The notes: a model not told the origin generated them from the letters alone. DNA of 64,000 nucleotides from Dasyornis broadbenti (GCA_013397935.1 VZRN01005177.1:1-64000), one strand, 5' to 3'. Counted from the stretch's first letter, positions 36,744-50,535 are shown. Made by a program: numbers and translations.

Positions 36744-38749
36744 GCCAGTCTTTTAGGCTGGAGTGAAGTCACTGACTACTGTCTGTCCAGAAGGCAAATT
36801 ACAACGAAACGTGATACACAGAAGAATTAAAGTAGCTGTTAATTTTAGCTGTCTACAGGTTTTAGTTATGAGAGAGAACTTAATTAACTTCAGTAGAATT
36901 ACAGGGTAGAAAAGAGCAGCTGTTCTGCAAGTCTGCTGGGATTCAGGATGAAACTTACAATGTTAGAGTACAACATTAGGGAATTTTAAGCAGAAAAGAA
37001 GGCTAAAAGAAGTAAGGGCAATATGGTGATTAGTACCTTCTTGGATACTATCAATCTTTTGTCACAGGGTAGCAGGAAATGCTAAAAGGATATGCTGTCA
37101 ACATATAAGCCCAAATCTTACTTGTGATAGACTTCATTCCACATTTTCACTTTAAATCCAAAAGACAGTGAAAACTTGGTTCAGCCTCTGGAGAGAAAAT
37201 AGAGTAAGTGTCAAAGCTGTTCTGTCTTCCAGTGATTGGTAATAGCTCAGTGAAATAAGTCTTTGCTTGTCTCAGTAAATGGGCTGTCAGGATTGGGGAA
37301 GTGACTGGCACACATTTGTCTGGGAACAGAATTATAAGCATGTGAAAGGCTTCTTCCACATTCAAAATGAGAGAGCAGAAATCATTCTGCAGAAATACCT
37401 CTTCTACTTACAGATTTATATTGTTTTCCTGACAGACTTCAACAACACTTTCATCTGAAAGTGAGAGAGAAAATACTACTGAGAAGCAGACTGAGAGTAA
37501 AGCTGTCAGAGAGGGCCTTCCAACAGCCAGTTCAGACTTAAGACTAATATGAACTATTTAGGAAGGGAATTATTCTACTACAATATAACCATAAACACTG
37601 TTAGAAACTGGTTGTGGAAAAGATCAGCTGGGACATGTGAAACTGACAGTTTAATAATTGTGATTTTGGCCATGAAAGATTCAATTTGTTGCAAATACTT
37701 TCATGCTGCAATCTGCAGAAGTAGTTCAATCATCACTTTTTGGAAGAGTTCACTAGCATAACCATCACAAAGTATTTCAGTAATTAAAACCTAAACAAAT
37801 AACATGTGAAAGGCTGGATCTGAGCATTTCAGATAGATCAACGCTGCCTCTGAAATGCTGGTCTTTGTCGGTGACCTGAAACCCATGGTAGCCCAAGACC
37901 TGAAATTAGGTTTTCAAAGGCTGAACACCTTTGAAATGGAAGTGTCTGGTGTGAACATCACTTAAAGCTTGCATCTATTCTGACTACAATATTCTGTCTG
38001 TCTTTGTAGCAGCATTGACTGCACTGTTAAAAATAGGACAGTCCATATTTTTTGTGTAAATGAAGGTCATGGCAAAACATTGTCAGAAATCTATGTAATA
38101 CATGCAGAGCACAAAGGTTTTGGAGCATTTCCATATTTCATGTCCTTGCAATTTTTACTGTTATTGCTGGGAAGGCTGGCAGAAAGACAGAGTCAAGAGA
38201 GCACTGCAGCAAGGGATGTAGACAGCAAATTTGCCCTTAGATCTAGCCTTGGTATCAGTCAAGTTGAAGGCTTAGCCAAGGAATCCAAACATGTTGGACA
38301 GGTACTCTTCCAGAGTACAATTTTATAATGATTATTTTAAAAAAAGGGACAAAAAAATTAAACTGTATTTTTGAGTCTCTGATGTTAACTTTAAAAATAT
38401 GCAATTTTGTTTCTTTTTAAGAACCTGAATCAAAGAGAACTGACTCAAAGAAAAGATGCTGATGAAAAAAATTAAACCAAACAAAAAACTCTGGCAAGGT
38501 AGTTGTAGGAGTTCACAGTAAAATTCTTTAAACAGGAAAAGGTTTACTTCATCCCCAGGTTTCCTCACTCAAAATAATAGCGGTCTTTGAATCAAAACTT
38601 CATTCTTGAAGCCTAGGATGAAACTGGGAGTCAAGCAGCTACTGCTAACTGGATGTTGCTATGAGATATAGCTTGTACTGTGCAAATATTTAAAACCAAA
38701 AAGCAACAAAAAAGAGAAGCCATAAAAACTTTTAATAATTTGATAGCCT
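36744..38749. other. Anonymous DNA, no gene seen
   Basis: No recognised repeat or exon. Open frames up to 82 codons have no domain signature. Confidence 0.5.
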
Positions 38750-39040
38750 TGTAAATGCTTTCTATAGAAATTAACTTTTAGGACTTTAGCATTTATTTTC
38801 TCATAACAAGGGTGAATCGATTATTGAATGGTTGAATGCACACAGTGCATATTGATCTGTTCATGCGTAGCAGCTTTCTCCCAGCAGGCACCTTGCTGCC
38901 TGTAACATATTTTAAATAGGATTACTACTCATTAAATTACGATGACCTGGAGCAATGGTCAACAAAACTGAAATTGCCTCAGTTCATCATGTTTTGGTTC
39001 ACTACCATTAAATTTCAGTTGCTGCATTTCCCTAGAGTAA
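38750..39040. other. Candidate conserved non-coding element
   Basis: AT-rich and repeat-free. It contains ATCGAT at 38816-38821 (an ONECUT-type core), a short inverted repeat ATGCAC-aca-GTGCAT at 38836-38850, and several attaa cores (attaaattac near 38930). Inference from texture only. Confidence 0.28.
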
Positions 39041-39722
39041 ACAGACCTGAAGAACACATATGGTTGAATGCTTCAACTTCTTGTATTTAATCAAATAGAC
39101 CTAAAAAATTCATGCCTATATTTGGAAGTTAAGGAAGTGTAAGGAATTATTTGTTGCAGTTTTAAGGAATTTTAATACTTGTTTTACATTAAAACATAAC
39201 AATCTTTGGCTGACATGATACACAGCCATACCCTGCTGCAGTGGCTTTTGCACAAAGGGGACTTTATTTTGATTTAAAGAATTGTTGGTCTGGCAGTTAA
39301 ATTAGGCCAGGAACTTCCATGTAGACTGTTTGGCCACATTTGTGTCTCTTAACTTTAGACATGAACACGGAAAAGGGGCATAGAAGTCCTCTTAATTACA
39401 TAAGCACTGGGTCAAACAATGCACAGTAGTTTTCTACACTGAGTGATGGAACTGGAAGCTGCCAAATAGTGTTTTCCAATTAATCCAAAATTAAATTATC
39501 TCTGTTTCAGGAATAAAATGATTGCCTAGTTTTTTTTCATATTTTAAAGACAGACAGAGACTTGAAGCTATTTGCAAAGACAGTGGCACTGTCACCCTTC
39601 ATACCAGGAAGCCATTGGGATGAAACCTGGGAAACACAAGAACCAAATTATCTTTCAAAATGAGCTGAGAAAAACTCTAGATCTTGAAAAGCATCCTAAA
39701 TGATAACATAAAGAGAATTATT

Positions 39723-39748
39723 AAAAAAAAAAAAAAAAAGAAAAAAAA
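39723..39748. repeat. Poly(A) tract
   Basis: Seventeen A residues, one G, then eight more A residues. Confidence 0.85.
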
Positions 39749-42700
39749 TCTCATGTAGGGTATGTTGATGGTCTGTGTACCATACTGCGGTTACCATAAT
39801 TATCTTTCTGGTAAAAGTAGGTTTTGTCAATATTTAAGCTATCTGTTTACCCTCACATGAAGTCTTAAAGTTGAGGTTTTTTTAGGTGGGGTGGAAAGTA
39901 ACAAAGAAAGAATTTTATAGATAACAATACCTCTTTTAGGAAATAGGACCTCTTTCATGCAAGGGTATTGTATTTCATACTGCCATTAAGCTTTTGTTTG
40001 TAATTTGCCAATCACTACTGTAGAATTATCCATGTGGCTCTTGTAACTATGTTTCTAAAGCTGCTTTGAAACACAAAGTGAAACGGTAGCAAATATTTCT
40101 CAGTTTTAGTGAAACTACTTTAAAATTCTCCTGAACATGTTTCAAACTGGTTTTACTGTGTGTGAGAGAGTTGCAATAGTATATGTCAGAATGTATGATG
40201 ATTGCAGGGTAAGCTTCAGTCTCCTTACAGACACATTTTCACCTGCTCATGTGGTATGCACCTGTGCCTTGTTGGCAGTGCATTTGGCATTTTGCCGCAC
40301 ATCAAGTTGCTCTCTCAACAGATGAAGTATGTTTTTGTCAGTTTTCCCTTTTAGATAATGCTGGGTGTTTCCTAATGTATTCTTTCAAATTTTACACTTC
40401 AGAATTGCTCAGGCTTTTGCTGTCCTAATTTAGCTTGACTAGTCCAAATCCATGTGACATGGATAATGCAGACATAATGCCATTAGTTGCATCTAACAAA
40501 AAGATTTGTGGAGAGTGAAATGATTTGCCCAGTGAGACTGAATTCAAATTAATTACCTACTGTTACTCTACACTAAACAAGCAGTCAATAGTACAGTTTG
40601 CAAAAACAAGAGCAGTGTCCACATTATTTCTAATCTACATTGCACATATTCCAAGGAGGGGAGGGGGGCACTCAGTGATGCACAACAATATCTCATAACA
40701 GATGATATTTTGGTTTTCATTTTTAATTCTGCTTTGTTACTTAAACTGAAGGCTTAATTTTAAATAGATATTCTAAACAGTTGTTTAAAGTTCTGATTTT
40801 AATAACAGCAATCTGTTAATGTAATTTCACCTTCTGCATATTGTCTGTTTTCTACTTTTGTAGGGTCTTTTCTGTTAGCTAGAGTAAAGCCTGAGGTGTG
40901 TTCCCCATGCAGGCTCTGAATATGTGGCTTCTTCTGCCCTACTGTATCCTAATTTTTCAGCCGCAACATAGTGTCATTCAAAAATGAGTAATTAGATGTA
41001 ATGTAGAAGTTTGAGATTTACAGTTGAAAAACACTGAGTGCAAAGCAATAAATTAGTGCAAAGATGCATTTAAATTAACAGAAAAATAAAGACATAAAGT
41101 GTATGCTAAAGTGGGTAAATATATTCATGTAAGTACAAAATAATCTTTATACTCGTGAGGCAGATAATTTCCAGTTGAAGTTGACTATCTATTTACATAT
41201 TCATGTGTGCCACAAAGGTACAAATTTTTGCAGTAACAAAGAAAAGATGGGAGAAAATTATAACCACTTATAACTATACCTTAAAATAAAATCTTATTGC
41301 TTTTGTCTTCTAATTTCTTTGGAGGATGCCCCCATCTAGCCAAGGCAATTCTCTTTTGGGGTGGCAAATGTGCGATTAAATATTTTGGCCTGTAGAATGT
41401 ATGTACATTTTGTCAAAATTCAACTCCTCAGATATTATGCTTATACCCAGGCCTGTCTTTTAAAAGATCGCCAAAAGGATAAATAATAGTGTTGGTGCCC
41501 CTTTTGTACAACCTCTACAATTTGGTCATCGTATAAGAAGCAGATATCTTTGGGTGCTTTCTCTCTTCTAATGAGAAATTCATACTTTGATATTTAAAGT
41601 TCCCAGAGGAGTCACAACCAGTAAACTCTCTGAAAGTATGTCAGTGTCTACAGTATTTTTAAAGTTCTTTGATTGAATAGAGGTAGGCACCTTCTTTTAA
41701 AACAGCTTGCTTATAGTGGATGAAGACATTCTGAAATTCGAAAATTTGTTATCTAGGAAACTTTTACCTCCACGTTTTCTTGTGTGATAGTTGTTTAGGC
41801 ACATTAGTTTACAACGTGTTGACTCAATTGTTTTGGTACCCTACACAAAGTGTTTGCAATTTTGGATTAAATTTTGGGACACCTGATGTCCTATGTACTG
41901 TAAAGAGTGTGCAGAAACTTAATGCAATGTCATGGATTTTGCTTTGAGCCAGAAGGCGTGAAAGTTAGGTGTTATATAACCTGTGCTAAAGGTGTGTAGG
42001 TCATTCCTTGAACCTATCTGAACTATTTTTCATCATGTTGAAATTACTGCTCTGACAACATCTGATCTGTAGCAGTATCTTGCAAAGCGTGGTGGTACAA
42101 AGATTTAGCACTGAATAAAAGAATTCCACTAATACCTTGTAAACATGCTGCTAAGGAGGATGCATTGTGAATATGTGCTGCCAGTTATTTTGGAAGTACC
42201 ATTTATAGCTTCCTTTTGTTTGTTTGTTTGTAAAACAGCACTAAGCTGAGACTTTTGCTACTTCCAATACTGATTTCTGAGATGCCTCTCACACTATTTT
42301 TTTGAGGGAGGCTAAGATACCATTTCTCAGGTTACAGTTGGAATGAAACACTGCAGCAGGATGGTAAATCAAATCTGTGACTTGCCCCCTTCATTTCTTG
42401 TGCAGGCTGACAGTTTGGTGACACACTGATTCTGAGTTTTGCTGTCATCTGTAAGGCTTCCTTCTTCCAGTACACGTTGGTGGATTTCTTTTGCCTGAGG
42501 ATGGGCAGGTGCTGCACAGATTATTAACTAAAGAGAGTTTCTGAGGCCCACTGGCATCCTCTCTTATCCTGGAAAGGATGTTTTTGCTCATATTTTGGAA
42601 TTAGACTGATTGTTTCCTTATTTAACACAGATTTTGAGAAACTTAGATCAGATGCTATGTATTGCAGAGGTAATGCCTTGACACATCTCTCCACATGAAC

Positions 42701-42940
42701 ATTACACAGCAGCATGCATTGTACCCTGTTAGTATAGTGATTATTAAATGATGGCATTTCCTCAGTGTTCATAAACAGTTTAGTGGATGACAATATATTT
42801 AACTTTCTTTTTTTCTCGGAGTCCCAGTATGCTGGATAAGATTTTATTTTATTATAGATTTGGTTTGTTATTGCAAAATACATATGTGTTGAAATGGAAG
42901 CATTCAAAAGCTAATCACTAGTTCTGATGCCTCTTCTATC

Positions 42941-43000
42941 TCAAAATAATAATAATGATAATAGTAAGAACAAAAACAGCAGCAGCAACAACAACCCCTA
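42941..43000. repeat. Trinucleotide-rich low-complexity sequence
   Basis: AAT units pass into GAT/AGT-interrupted units, then CAG and CAA units, ending near a C run. Confidence 0.75.
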
Positions 43001-43799
43001 CCCCCAACAGTTTTGATATGGATAAAATCTGCTTCAAACATATTGAATAATAATCAAAACGAAAACAACTGGGTTTGTCCAATCTAAACACTCCTTCCAT
43101 CCTTGTGTTTCAATTTAACATCAGTGAATATTCTCACTCTTTATCTAAGATTTTTTTTGGCACTTCAGAGAAACTTGTGGTAGAGCAGAATGACATTCCA
43201 GTCCCCTCACTACAGTGACATCAATCCTCTCAAACAGAACCCTGGCAGAGAACATCTGCAGTTTCCAAAAACCATGCGCTTATACTTTTAAAATGCTAGA
43301 ATGGCACGTTTTGCTTTACTAGTCAGCATTCCTAAAGGTGCTTGAGGTTACTCTTCAGGAGTTAGCATAATCCAGGACCCATTCCTGGACATTTGCACAT
43401 AGTACCTCTCTACTAAAAGCTTAGAGAGTTTTGATAATATGCACATTGGATGTTATGTGCCAGTTGTCTTAAGTTCAGAGGCTACTTGTGAGCTACTTTA
43501 GTTTAATTGTATTTTAACAGGTCAATTATATTACACAAATAATTACGTTAGCACACAGAAATTTGTGTGGCTTATTTCAAGGTTTTGTGTTCAATAATTT
43601 TCTGAGTGAGGGCTCCTGAAAGCCAAACAATCTCTGTATCAAAATGATTTAAAATGTAGTGTAAAGAAGAATGTACAGCCTGACAAAACAAAAAAAATTC
43701 ATCAGTGGCATTCCAGCTCTTTTTCAAAAAAAGTAATATGAATCCTAAAATCAATAGGTAGTTTCTGACTAAACAAAAGGTGGTGTGAATCATGTAGCA

Positions 43800-44000
43800 A
43801 ACAGCACGATGAAACTATTGCCCCACATTTTCAGGCAAGCTTTTGACCTTTCCATCAAAGGCATTTAGATTCCTTTTAACTGATTATGAGGTAATAAAAC
43901 CTTTGGGAATTAAATAGTTCTTCATGGGACATATTTAGATGTCTCTGTGGTACTCGGTGTTCTTCTAGCAGAAATCTACTAGAAAAAAAAGAGCAAAGGA
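43800..44000. other. Candidate conserved non-coding element (weak)
   Basis: AT-rich unique sequence with a ttgacctttccatcaaagg motif near 43843-43861 (containing a TGACCT half-site and a TCAAAGG-type TCF core) and a ttaactgattatgaggtaat stretch. Inference only. Confidence 0.2.
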
Positions 44001-45529
44001 ACCAACAGCTTAGGAATGCTTCTAAATCTAGCATCCCTTCTGAGTGGTATTCTGTGTTTTAAAGCAGGACTAACCAAGAAATGCTGTAGTAAATATATTG
44101 AATCTAGTCTAACAATGCTTCCTTTTTAATATCCCTTACTTTCTGTGGCAAGAATTTTTTTAGTCTAGTTATTTACTGGTGGTGTGATAACTCTTTGACC
44201 AGTGTTTGTTCCTAAATTAAAAATTGTGTTATTAACTTATGGAAAGTAATTACAATATGGATGGCACAACACATTTAGGGTCTACTTCTGGTTCATAAAG
44301 ATTTCCAGTAAAATAATGGGGATAATTATGTCTCATTCCAGATATGTGTAGTAATCTCTCTACACTCAGGCTGTATTTCTGTTGTTCTGCTGTGGGGTTC
44401 TGTGCCTACAGCTTTGCAGCTAGGCCTGACCTTGTGTCTACCTCTTTTTTGGTACGGGCTTTACTGCCTGTCAGCCTTTTTGATGACATTTTTTACTAAT
44501 AACTATACTTCTCTTTTTGGTTCTGTTAACTTTTTGATGAGTTCATATACTGTAACTTTTCAATGTTTAATGAGTGATGGTGGGTGGAGTACCAAGGAGA
44601 TTGTGTGGACAAAGAACGAAATGTAATCTGGATAGCAAAAGCCAGCAGGAAGATCAGTCTGTAATGGAGGGTAGGGAGACCCAGCTTTAACTAAATAGAA
44701 TATTTAACACACAAAATATTATAAACATTGCAACCTTGCTCTTTGCAATCTTTGATCATCTAATAATTATTAAAATAATGCAAGTAAACAATATGTTTTA
44801 ATTTTTTTCTTGCCATTAAGAAATGGTGCCACTATACTTGTTCTTGAATAATGGCAATTTCAAATGACTTGTATTAAGAAAAGAACAGAATAAGATTATT
44901 CTTGTTTGTTTGGGTGAGAAATTACATAAGCAGAACTTGACAGGAAAAGGCTGGGATTCTGGCTGCCTTTTTTTCCTCTCTGTAGCAGACAGGACATGTG
45001 TGTGTTTGTGTCTGTGTTTTTGTATTTGTGTGAAAGGTATTAGGTAAATATTCCATGTTTTTCACTGAAGATTTTCAAAGGAAAAGCAAATGACTGATTT
45101 TGGAAACTAGTTTATCAAACTCTGGTATCTGTAATGACTGATAGGTTGCTTGGCATAGTGAAGTTTAAAATTTTGTCTTTAGGAACCACAGAGATGAATG
45201 TTAGGAAACTTCGTTCTACTCCAGGCTATCCTCAAATCTGTTAGGACCTGGCAAATACAGCAGTTTCCTTTTTGTGGCTTCATAACCCTTTGCATATTAG
45301 ACCTTTATATTCTTTTTTAGAATGGTGACAGTGGACTAGTAACTTGTACATTTCCCTAAAGTCAACCAGACCCTTTGCATGGATAATGTTCACACCAAGA
45401 TTCCTTAGTTGACTTTGTCTTGAACTCCTAGAGCTGAGCGAAGATATTTTTTCTTTTGCTTCTCTGAGACATGACTCAAGTCTCTGTACAAATTCAAAGT
45501 GATGTCCAACAAAGTCCAGGAAGGCTCTG
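44001..45529. other. Anonymous DNA, no gene seen
   Basis: No recognised exon or repeat except a short GT-rich patch near 44997-45035. Confidence 0.5.
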
Positions 45530-46048
45530 CAAAAATGCGCTACATTTTCCCACTACAAAACCTGCTCCTGTTGGCTCTCCTCCACAGGCTACTGCTCCTC
45601 ACAGGAGCATGGTGCTGCTGGTCACTCCACAGACTGCAGGTTCCTTCATGGCACCTTCACCTGATCTAGTGTGGCATCCTCCACAAGTCCAGTGTGGATA
45701 TCAGCTCTGTTGCAGTTCTCCAGGTATACAATGACAATCTGCTTCACCAAGGACTTCACCACAGGCCTGCCAGCGAATGTGCTCTGATGCCTGGACCACT
45801 TCCTCACCCACTTTCACCGATATTGGTGTCTGCAAGGCTGCTTGTCACACATTTTTTTTTCCTTAGTCCTCTCTCACCCTCTGCTGTGCGGCATTTTTAT
45901 GCTTAAAAAATACTGTCTTGGACGTGTCATCACCTTGGGTGGGTGTGCTGGAGACCTCTGGAACTGTTTTTAGTACAGAGCAGCCCCAGCTTCTCACAAA
46001 GGCCACCCCTGCAGCCCCAAACTCCCAGCACCTGAGCAGTTGTACACA
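45530..46048 (-). mobile_element. Inverted relative of the 33838-34677 LTR, 5' portion
   Basis: Read on the minus strand, it begins tgtgtaca at 46048. It passes through ctgcaggggtggcctttgtg near 46015, a gacaccaatatcggtgaaag motif near 45825 and a gtggtccaggcatcagag motif near 45800, then degraded ggagcag units. These line up in the same order with gacaccaaggtcagtggaga and ggtgctccaggcgccgga of the plus copy. It retains the LTR 5' end missing there but stops before the poly(A)-signal region. The left edge is approximate because homology fades near 45530. Confidence 0.75.
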
Positions 46049-49000
46049 GTAGAACTAAATAATGTGATCTTTCAGTGGACAAAATGTGATCAACAGAGAT
46101 CATCTTTGCAACTGACATTAGTGAGCCTTTTTACAGGTAGTTTCACTAGAGAAGTCAAGGGCTGAATGGGAATAGTGATTTACCTATCCATCCTTGTACT
46201 GAATCCTACAGGTGCTTTCTATTTATCAGTAAAAAATGTTGGTAAAGCTGAGCACAGGCGAGGGCAATACTTGAGTCTTGCATCACCTCACTCTCTGGGG
46301 AAAAATGGTCATTCAAGTTATTAGGGTTCTTCACATGAAAAGTCATATAAAACAGTAGCATCTGTTAGGTAATTACATTATTCTCAAAGCAGACTTGCAT
46401 CCTGTTCCTTCTGGAGGTGAAAATAAGCTGTTTGAAAGTTGGGCCTTGTATCCTAAGCTGGTCATCTTGCTGTAGTGACTGGGAAAAAGAGTCACGTTCA
46501 AGGGCATTTCATTCTGTCACAGAGTAGAAGTCTTAGAGGGAGATGACATGACAGGTAGAGGATTAGATTATAACCACTAACCTCTTGAGAGGTAAAGTCA
46601 GGCAAGGGAACTTGTTCTGAGCTGCCATTCGGAATAGGCCAGATGCACAGAATCCATAGGTTGTCAAAGTATTTAAGAACTCTGAGAGAAAGACTTTTTC
46701 TCAAGACTGTGGTAATGTTGAAGACATGGGTATAGTTTTTCAGGACCTCTGGTAGAGTCCCAGAGACTGTGACAAATGTCACTTCATGTTTTGAGGTTTT
46801 ATAATGTGTGCAAATGATTACAGTGTCTGGCTTCCTTCAGTTTTTTCAGTCATGTAGTGAAGTCTTGGATAAACTACGTAATTTTTTCTACCACTTCAGC
46901 ACTCAGAGAGTAATCAAAGTTATGCCTTTTCTGGGACAGATTAATGTCAATATAAAAAACAACATCATCATCCCCTTTACCTCACTCTCCATGCTTCTTT
47001 TGAGCTTCTTTATGCTTTGATTGATTTTAAAAACATGACCGCACACTTGGTATGTAGAACATTTTTGATCTGCATTGATGCAATGCAGACATTCAGTATA
47101 GTGTTCTAAGGCTTTTCGGGGACATCATGGCCAGCATTCATGAAAATTTCACCTATGTTTGATGCTGTGGCTTTGTCTCTCTAAAGAGTGTGTCTTACGG
47201 CTGTCACCTTTCGTCATCTATTTCCCATCTAATTTCTGTAATAAAATGTTGAAGAGTATTTTATTGAAGTTTTCTGACTACACAGACTGGCTATAAATAC
47301 TTACGATTAATAATGGAAAAAGCCATACCATTTCATCATTAAATTACACTTTTAAGAGAGTTTATCAGTGTTCACAAGATTTAGGATGCTTTTGTGTGAA
47401 GCAGTGAGCACAGATAAGCTAGACGAGCATTATTTAATATATTTAACATGTAGTACTAAAGAGATTTTGAGCAATTTTTCATGCTCTAGGGAGACCAAGA
47501 TTCTTATGATGTAATTTAGGTGTTTACAGGGTTAAACTTGTGTGATTCTTTCAATCAATTTGTACCATGTACAACAAATGTATGTGTATGTCTGTGAAAG
47601 TGTGTGTGTGAAAAGAAGCTGTGGTAAATTCACAACTCTCTTATAGGGAAGAACAATACCAATTAGTTTCCGGGGCAGAAAGTGTCATAGCAGAGGTGAA
47701 TAATAAATCAGATTGATAGTTTTTACTCTGAAGGCAAAGCTATCACTAAAAGGTAATTTTGAATCTCTGCTGTTACAAATACCTGAGTTTCAGATTCTGA
47801 AAAAGAGATTGCAAAATCCTATTTCTTTCTTTATTGCAGCAGTTACAAAGTGTGCGTAATAAAACATTTAATTCAAATCAAAACTAGGTTTCCTGGTTTC
47901 TCAGTTATTAAACTCTTCTAATCTAAACCTATGATATTTTACTTTTTTTATTTACACTCAGGGTCTGAGGGGAGTGGGTGAGTGTCTGCATGGTACACTG
48001 GGGACAAGGCTGGGGACAAGGATAAAATTAGTGTTTACTGAGTGGGAAAAGTAATCTACAGTAGGAAAAATCGAAATACACTAAAAAAATTTAAAGCATA
48101 ACCGTGTTTTACACAGAGACTCCACATTTTGTACCTTATCTTGTGGACTTAAACACACTTGTAACCCAAAACCCCCTCTCTTCTGTCAAAGCATTTTAAA
48201 AAATGTGATATGTTTACCATGCGATTTAAGCATTTCCATTTCTCATGAGAAAATCTGAGCATTATGTGATATTGCACAAATATTAATACAATACCTTTCC
48301 AGATATTCCCAGATAATCTTCTGCATTTGCTTTTCCCAGTTCTGGTTTTTTAGATCCTCCACAAAATTTTTGGTGCTAAGCAAAAAAATACTTGTTTTCT
48401 TTTCCATATGGCTGCACGGAGCTTGTTAACATGCATTCACCTCCCCGCAGTGCAAATATATGTGCATAGGAGAGGTGTTAGAAAGTGTGAGTGTTGAAAT
48501 TGTGGTGAAGTTGTCATCTTCTAAGTCACGCTGTTTTGCAATTTTTTATTGCATGTTAAGAAGAGGAGGAGAATACGGTTCAGATTTGAAGTTCAATGCA
48601 AGTGAGTAGCCTGATATTGAAAGCACTAAATCCAATCTCAAATAATTTTGAACACAAGGGAATTGTTCCCTTGTTCTATCAGTGAAAGATAACAATAAAT
48701 TTCAATTTCCAGTGCAAAAAAACCTCGTTGTTTAGGTACAGGGAATACTGCTTGTCTTTAGAAGAGCTGGGTGGTCTGTATTATACTTTGATATAGAAAT
48801 ATTCCCTTTAAGAATCCCTGGAGTACTGTGACATGCACAGGAATATGAATCCAATATACCCTGTCTTATGCTTTTCTCGGTCAGGGCAGTGTTTAAAGCT
48901 CCTGCTGTGAGAAGCCTGATTTCATTCAAACAAGAATTTTGAAAACAATGCATTTATTGTCAGATAGGACATTAAATTAACACAGAAAGGTGTGATGGGA

Positions 49001-49139
49001 AAGATGAGAACCATGGAAGAATGAGCAGCTCCAGAATGCCCTACAAAGTGAAATAATTGATAAAAGGCAATATAATTAGCAGTGGTCAGAATGGCAGAGG
49101 AGATGTCCTTTTTCATAACTTCTAATTTAATTTCGTTCC
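46049..49139. other. Anonymous DNA, no gene seen
   Basis: No gene or known repeat. A perfect 12-bp tandem duplication lies at 47998-48021 and a GT-rich patch near 47580-47612. Confidence 0.5.
47998..48021. repeat. Two-copy 12-bp tandem duplication
   Basis: ctggggacaagg occurs twice in direct succession, perfectly. Confidence 0.9.
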
Positions 49140-49880
49140 ATGCTCCTGAGGCACACATTCAGTGCAGGTATCTCGGGACGCAGCTGCAGTGGAACTGCAG
49201 GCTGAGCTCTGGGTGGCAGAGCCCCAGACATGAGGCCGTGAACTGGCACTGACCCTTGGCACCACAAAGGGCGTGGGGACCTGTGGCACAGCCAGGTGAG
49301 GAACACTCAGAAACACAATAGGAGCTGAGAACTCAGCAGCAAGAGCTGAGACTTTGACATGTTTGGACTGTGAGGGTGTAAAACCCCAGGATTTCTTTTG
49401 TTTAGGGTCCCTCCAGAGGCACCAGTTAAGAGATATTGCAGTACCATGATTAAATCAATTTAATGATTTAGAGATTTGAGACTCTGCAATGGGAAACTGC
49501 ATCAAATCAGGAAAACAACCTGATCTGACTGTGTGAGTGGTGTGAGTAGGGAGTCAAATAAGGTACCTATTGGCTCAGTGGAGCCACTCACCGTGAAGGG
49601 GCTTCGGTTCCAGCAGTGACGCTCGGGTGCTGGCAATGTGACTGCCAGAGTGGCTCCCAAATGGTCAGACTCAGAAATTTCCTTAACACATACATCTGTT
49701 TAGGGAAAATGGATATATTATTTATCCTGGGTAGGGTACAATTGAGTGAGCTAAACATATTATGAGAAGGTCCCATGGTCAGCTTGGTATGAATCATGAG
49801 ACCATCTCAGACTCTCTTTGCTCAAAAGAAGAGGAATAAAAGAAGAAAGGTTATATACAAGCCCCAAACAGTTCTGATGC
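49140..49880 (-). other. Unclassified GC-richer block, possibly an LTR or other interspersed repeat
   Basis: GC content is clearly above the surroundings at 49140-49280 and again at 49560-49660. On the minus strand there is a tatata motif near 49853-49858 and phrases such as ggtgcctctggagggaccct (about 49408-49427) that recall avian LTRs. I could not match it to a named family, find TG...CA ends or find a target-site duplication. The alternative is a decayed regulatory or exon-like unit. The strand is a guess. Confidence 0.35.
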
Positions 49881-50504
49881 CCTTGTGATTAGCTCAGCTT
49901 CAATGAATTTAGTTGAACTGTGCCTATTTGCTGCAGTTTGGGATCTTGCCCTTAATATCAGTTGAGAAATGAGACAGAAATCAATGATACCCTAAAATCA
50001 TAATTTCACCTGTTAAACAACCCGGTGATCTGGAACCTGAAAATGTGTGAAGAGGAAGGTCTGAGAGGGAGCAAATAATGAGCCAGATTGAAAAAGGAAT
50101 TTAATTATGTCACCAAACATTCAGCAACACTAAAGTCAGATTTTTAAAAGTAGGTCTAACATTCATTTAAATAACATTTACTGCTCCAAATAACGGCGAC
50201 TTGACAGATTGAAGGACAATTTTTGTTTTTAAAATTCTTTGCTCGTTACAAATTCATTTCTTCACCTTTTTTGTCTAACTGTGGAAATGTTGGACTAGTA
50301 GGGCTATAAAACTCTTTTGAAATGGTTATTGCCAATTTCCCGAGGTATCAGATGGCTGATGTCCATATACAGTGAGATGGCATTGAGTATAATTGTGCTT
50401 TTCTGCTCAAATAATTGAAAACTGACAATTTAGGCATTTGTATTTACTTTCCATGTAATTTAAATTTTGCAAAAAATTCTTTCCTTTTCCTTCACTCTGA
50501 TTCT
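49881..50504. other. Anonymous AT-rich DNA before the gap
   Basis: No gene or repeat recognised. Confidence 0.5.
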
Positions 50505-50535
50505 NNNNNNNNNNNNNNNNNNNNNNNNNNNNNNN
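50505..50535. other. Assembly gap, 31 N
   Basis: A run of N next to a pyrimidine-rich stretch. The open frame that appears to cross it (50415-50681) is an artefact. Confidence 0.95.

Larger units (their letters stand above)
39041..43799. other. Anonymous AT-rich DNA with simple repeats
   Basis: No gene seen. Simple sequence at 39723-39748 (A-rich), 42216-42231 (TTTG units) and 42941-43000 (AAT/AAC/CAG units). The minus frame 42524-42907 (127 codons) is the longest here and shows no recognisable domain. Confidence 0.5.

Noticed and set aside
42524..42907. Minus open frame of 127 codons
   Set aside because: No recognised motif or context. Its length is not surprising in 64 kb scanned in six frames.
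45471..45734. Plus open frame rich in P, Q and S
   Set aside because: It runs antisense through the inverted LTR copy and reflects LTR composition.
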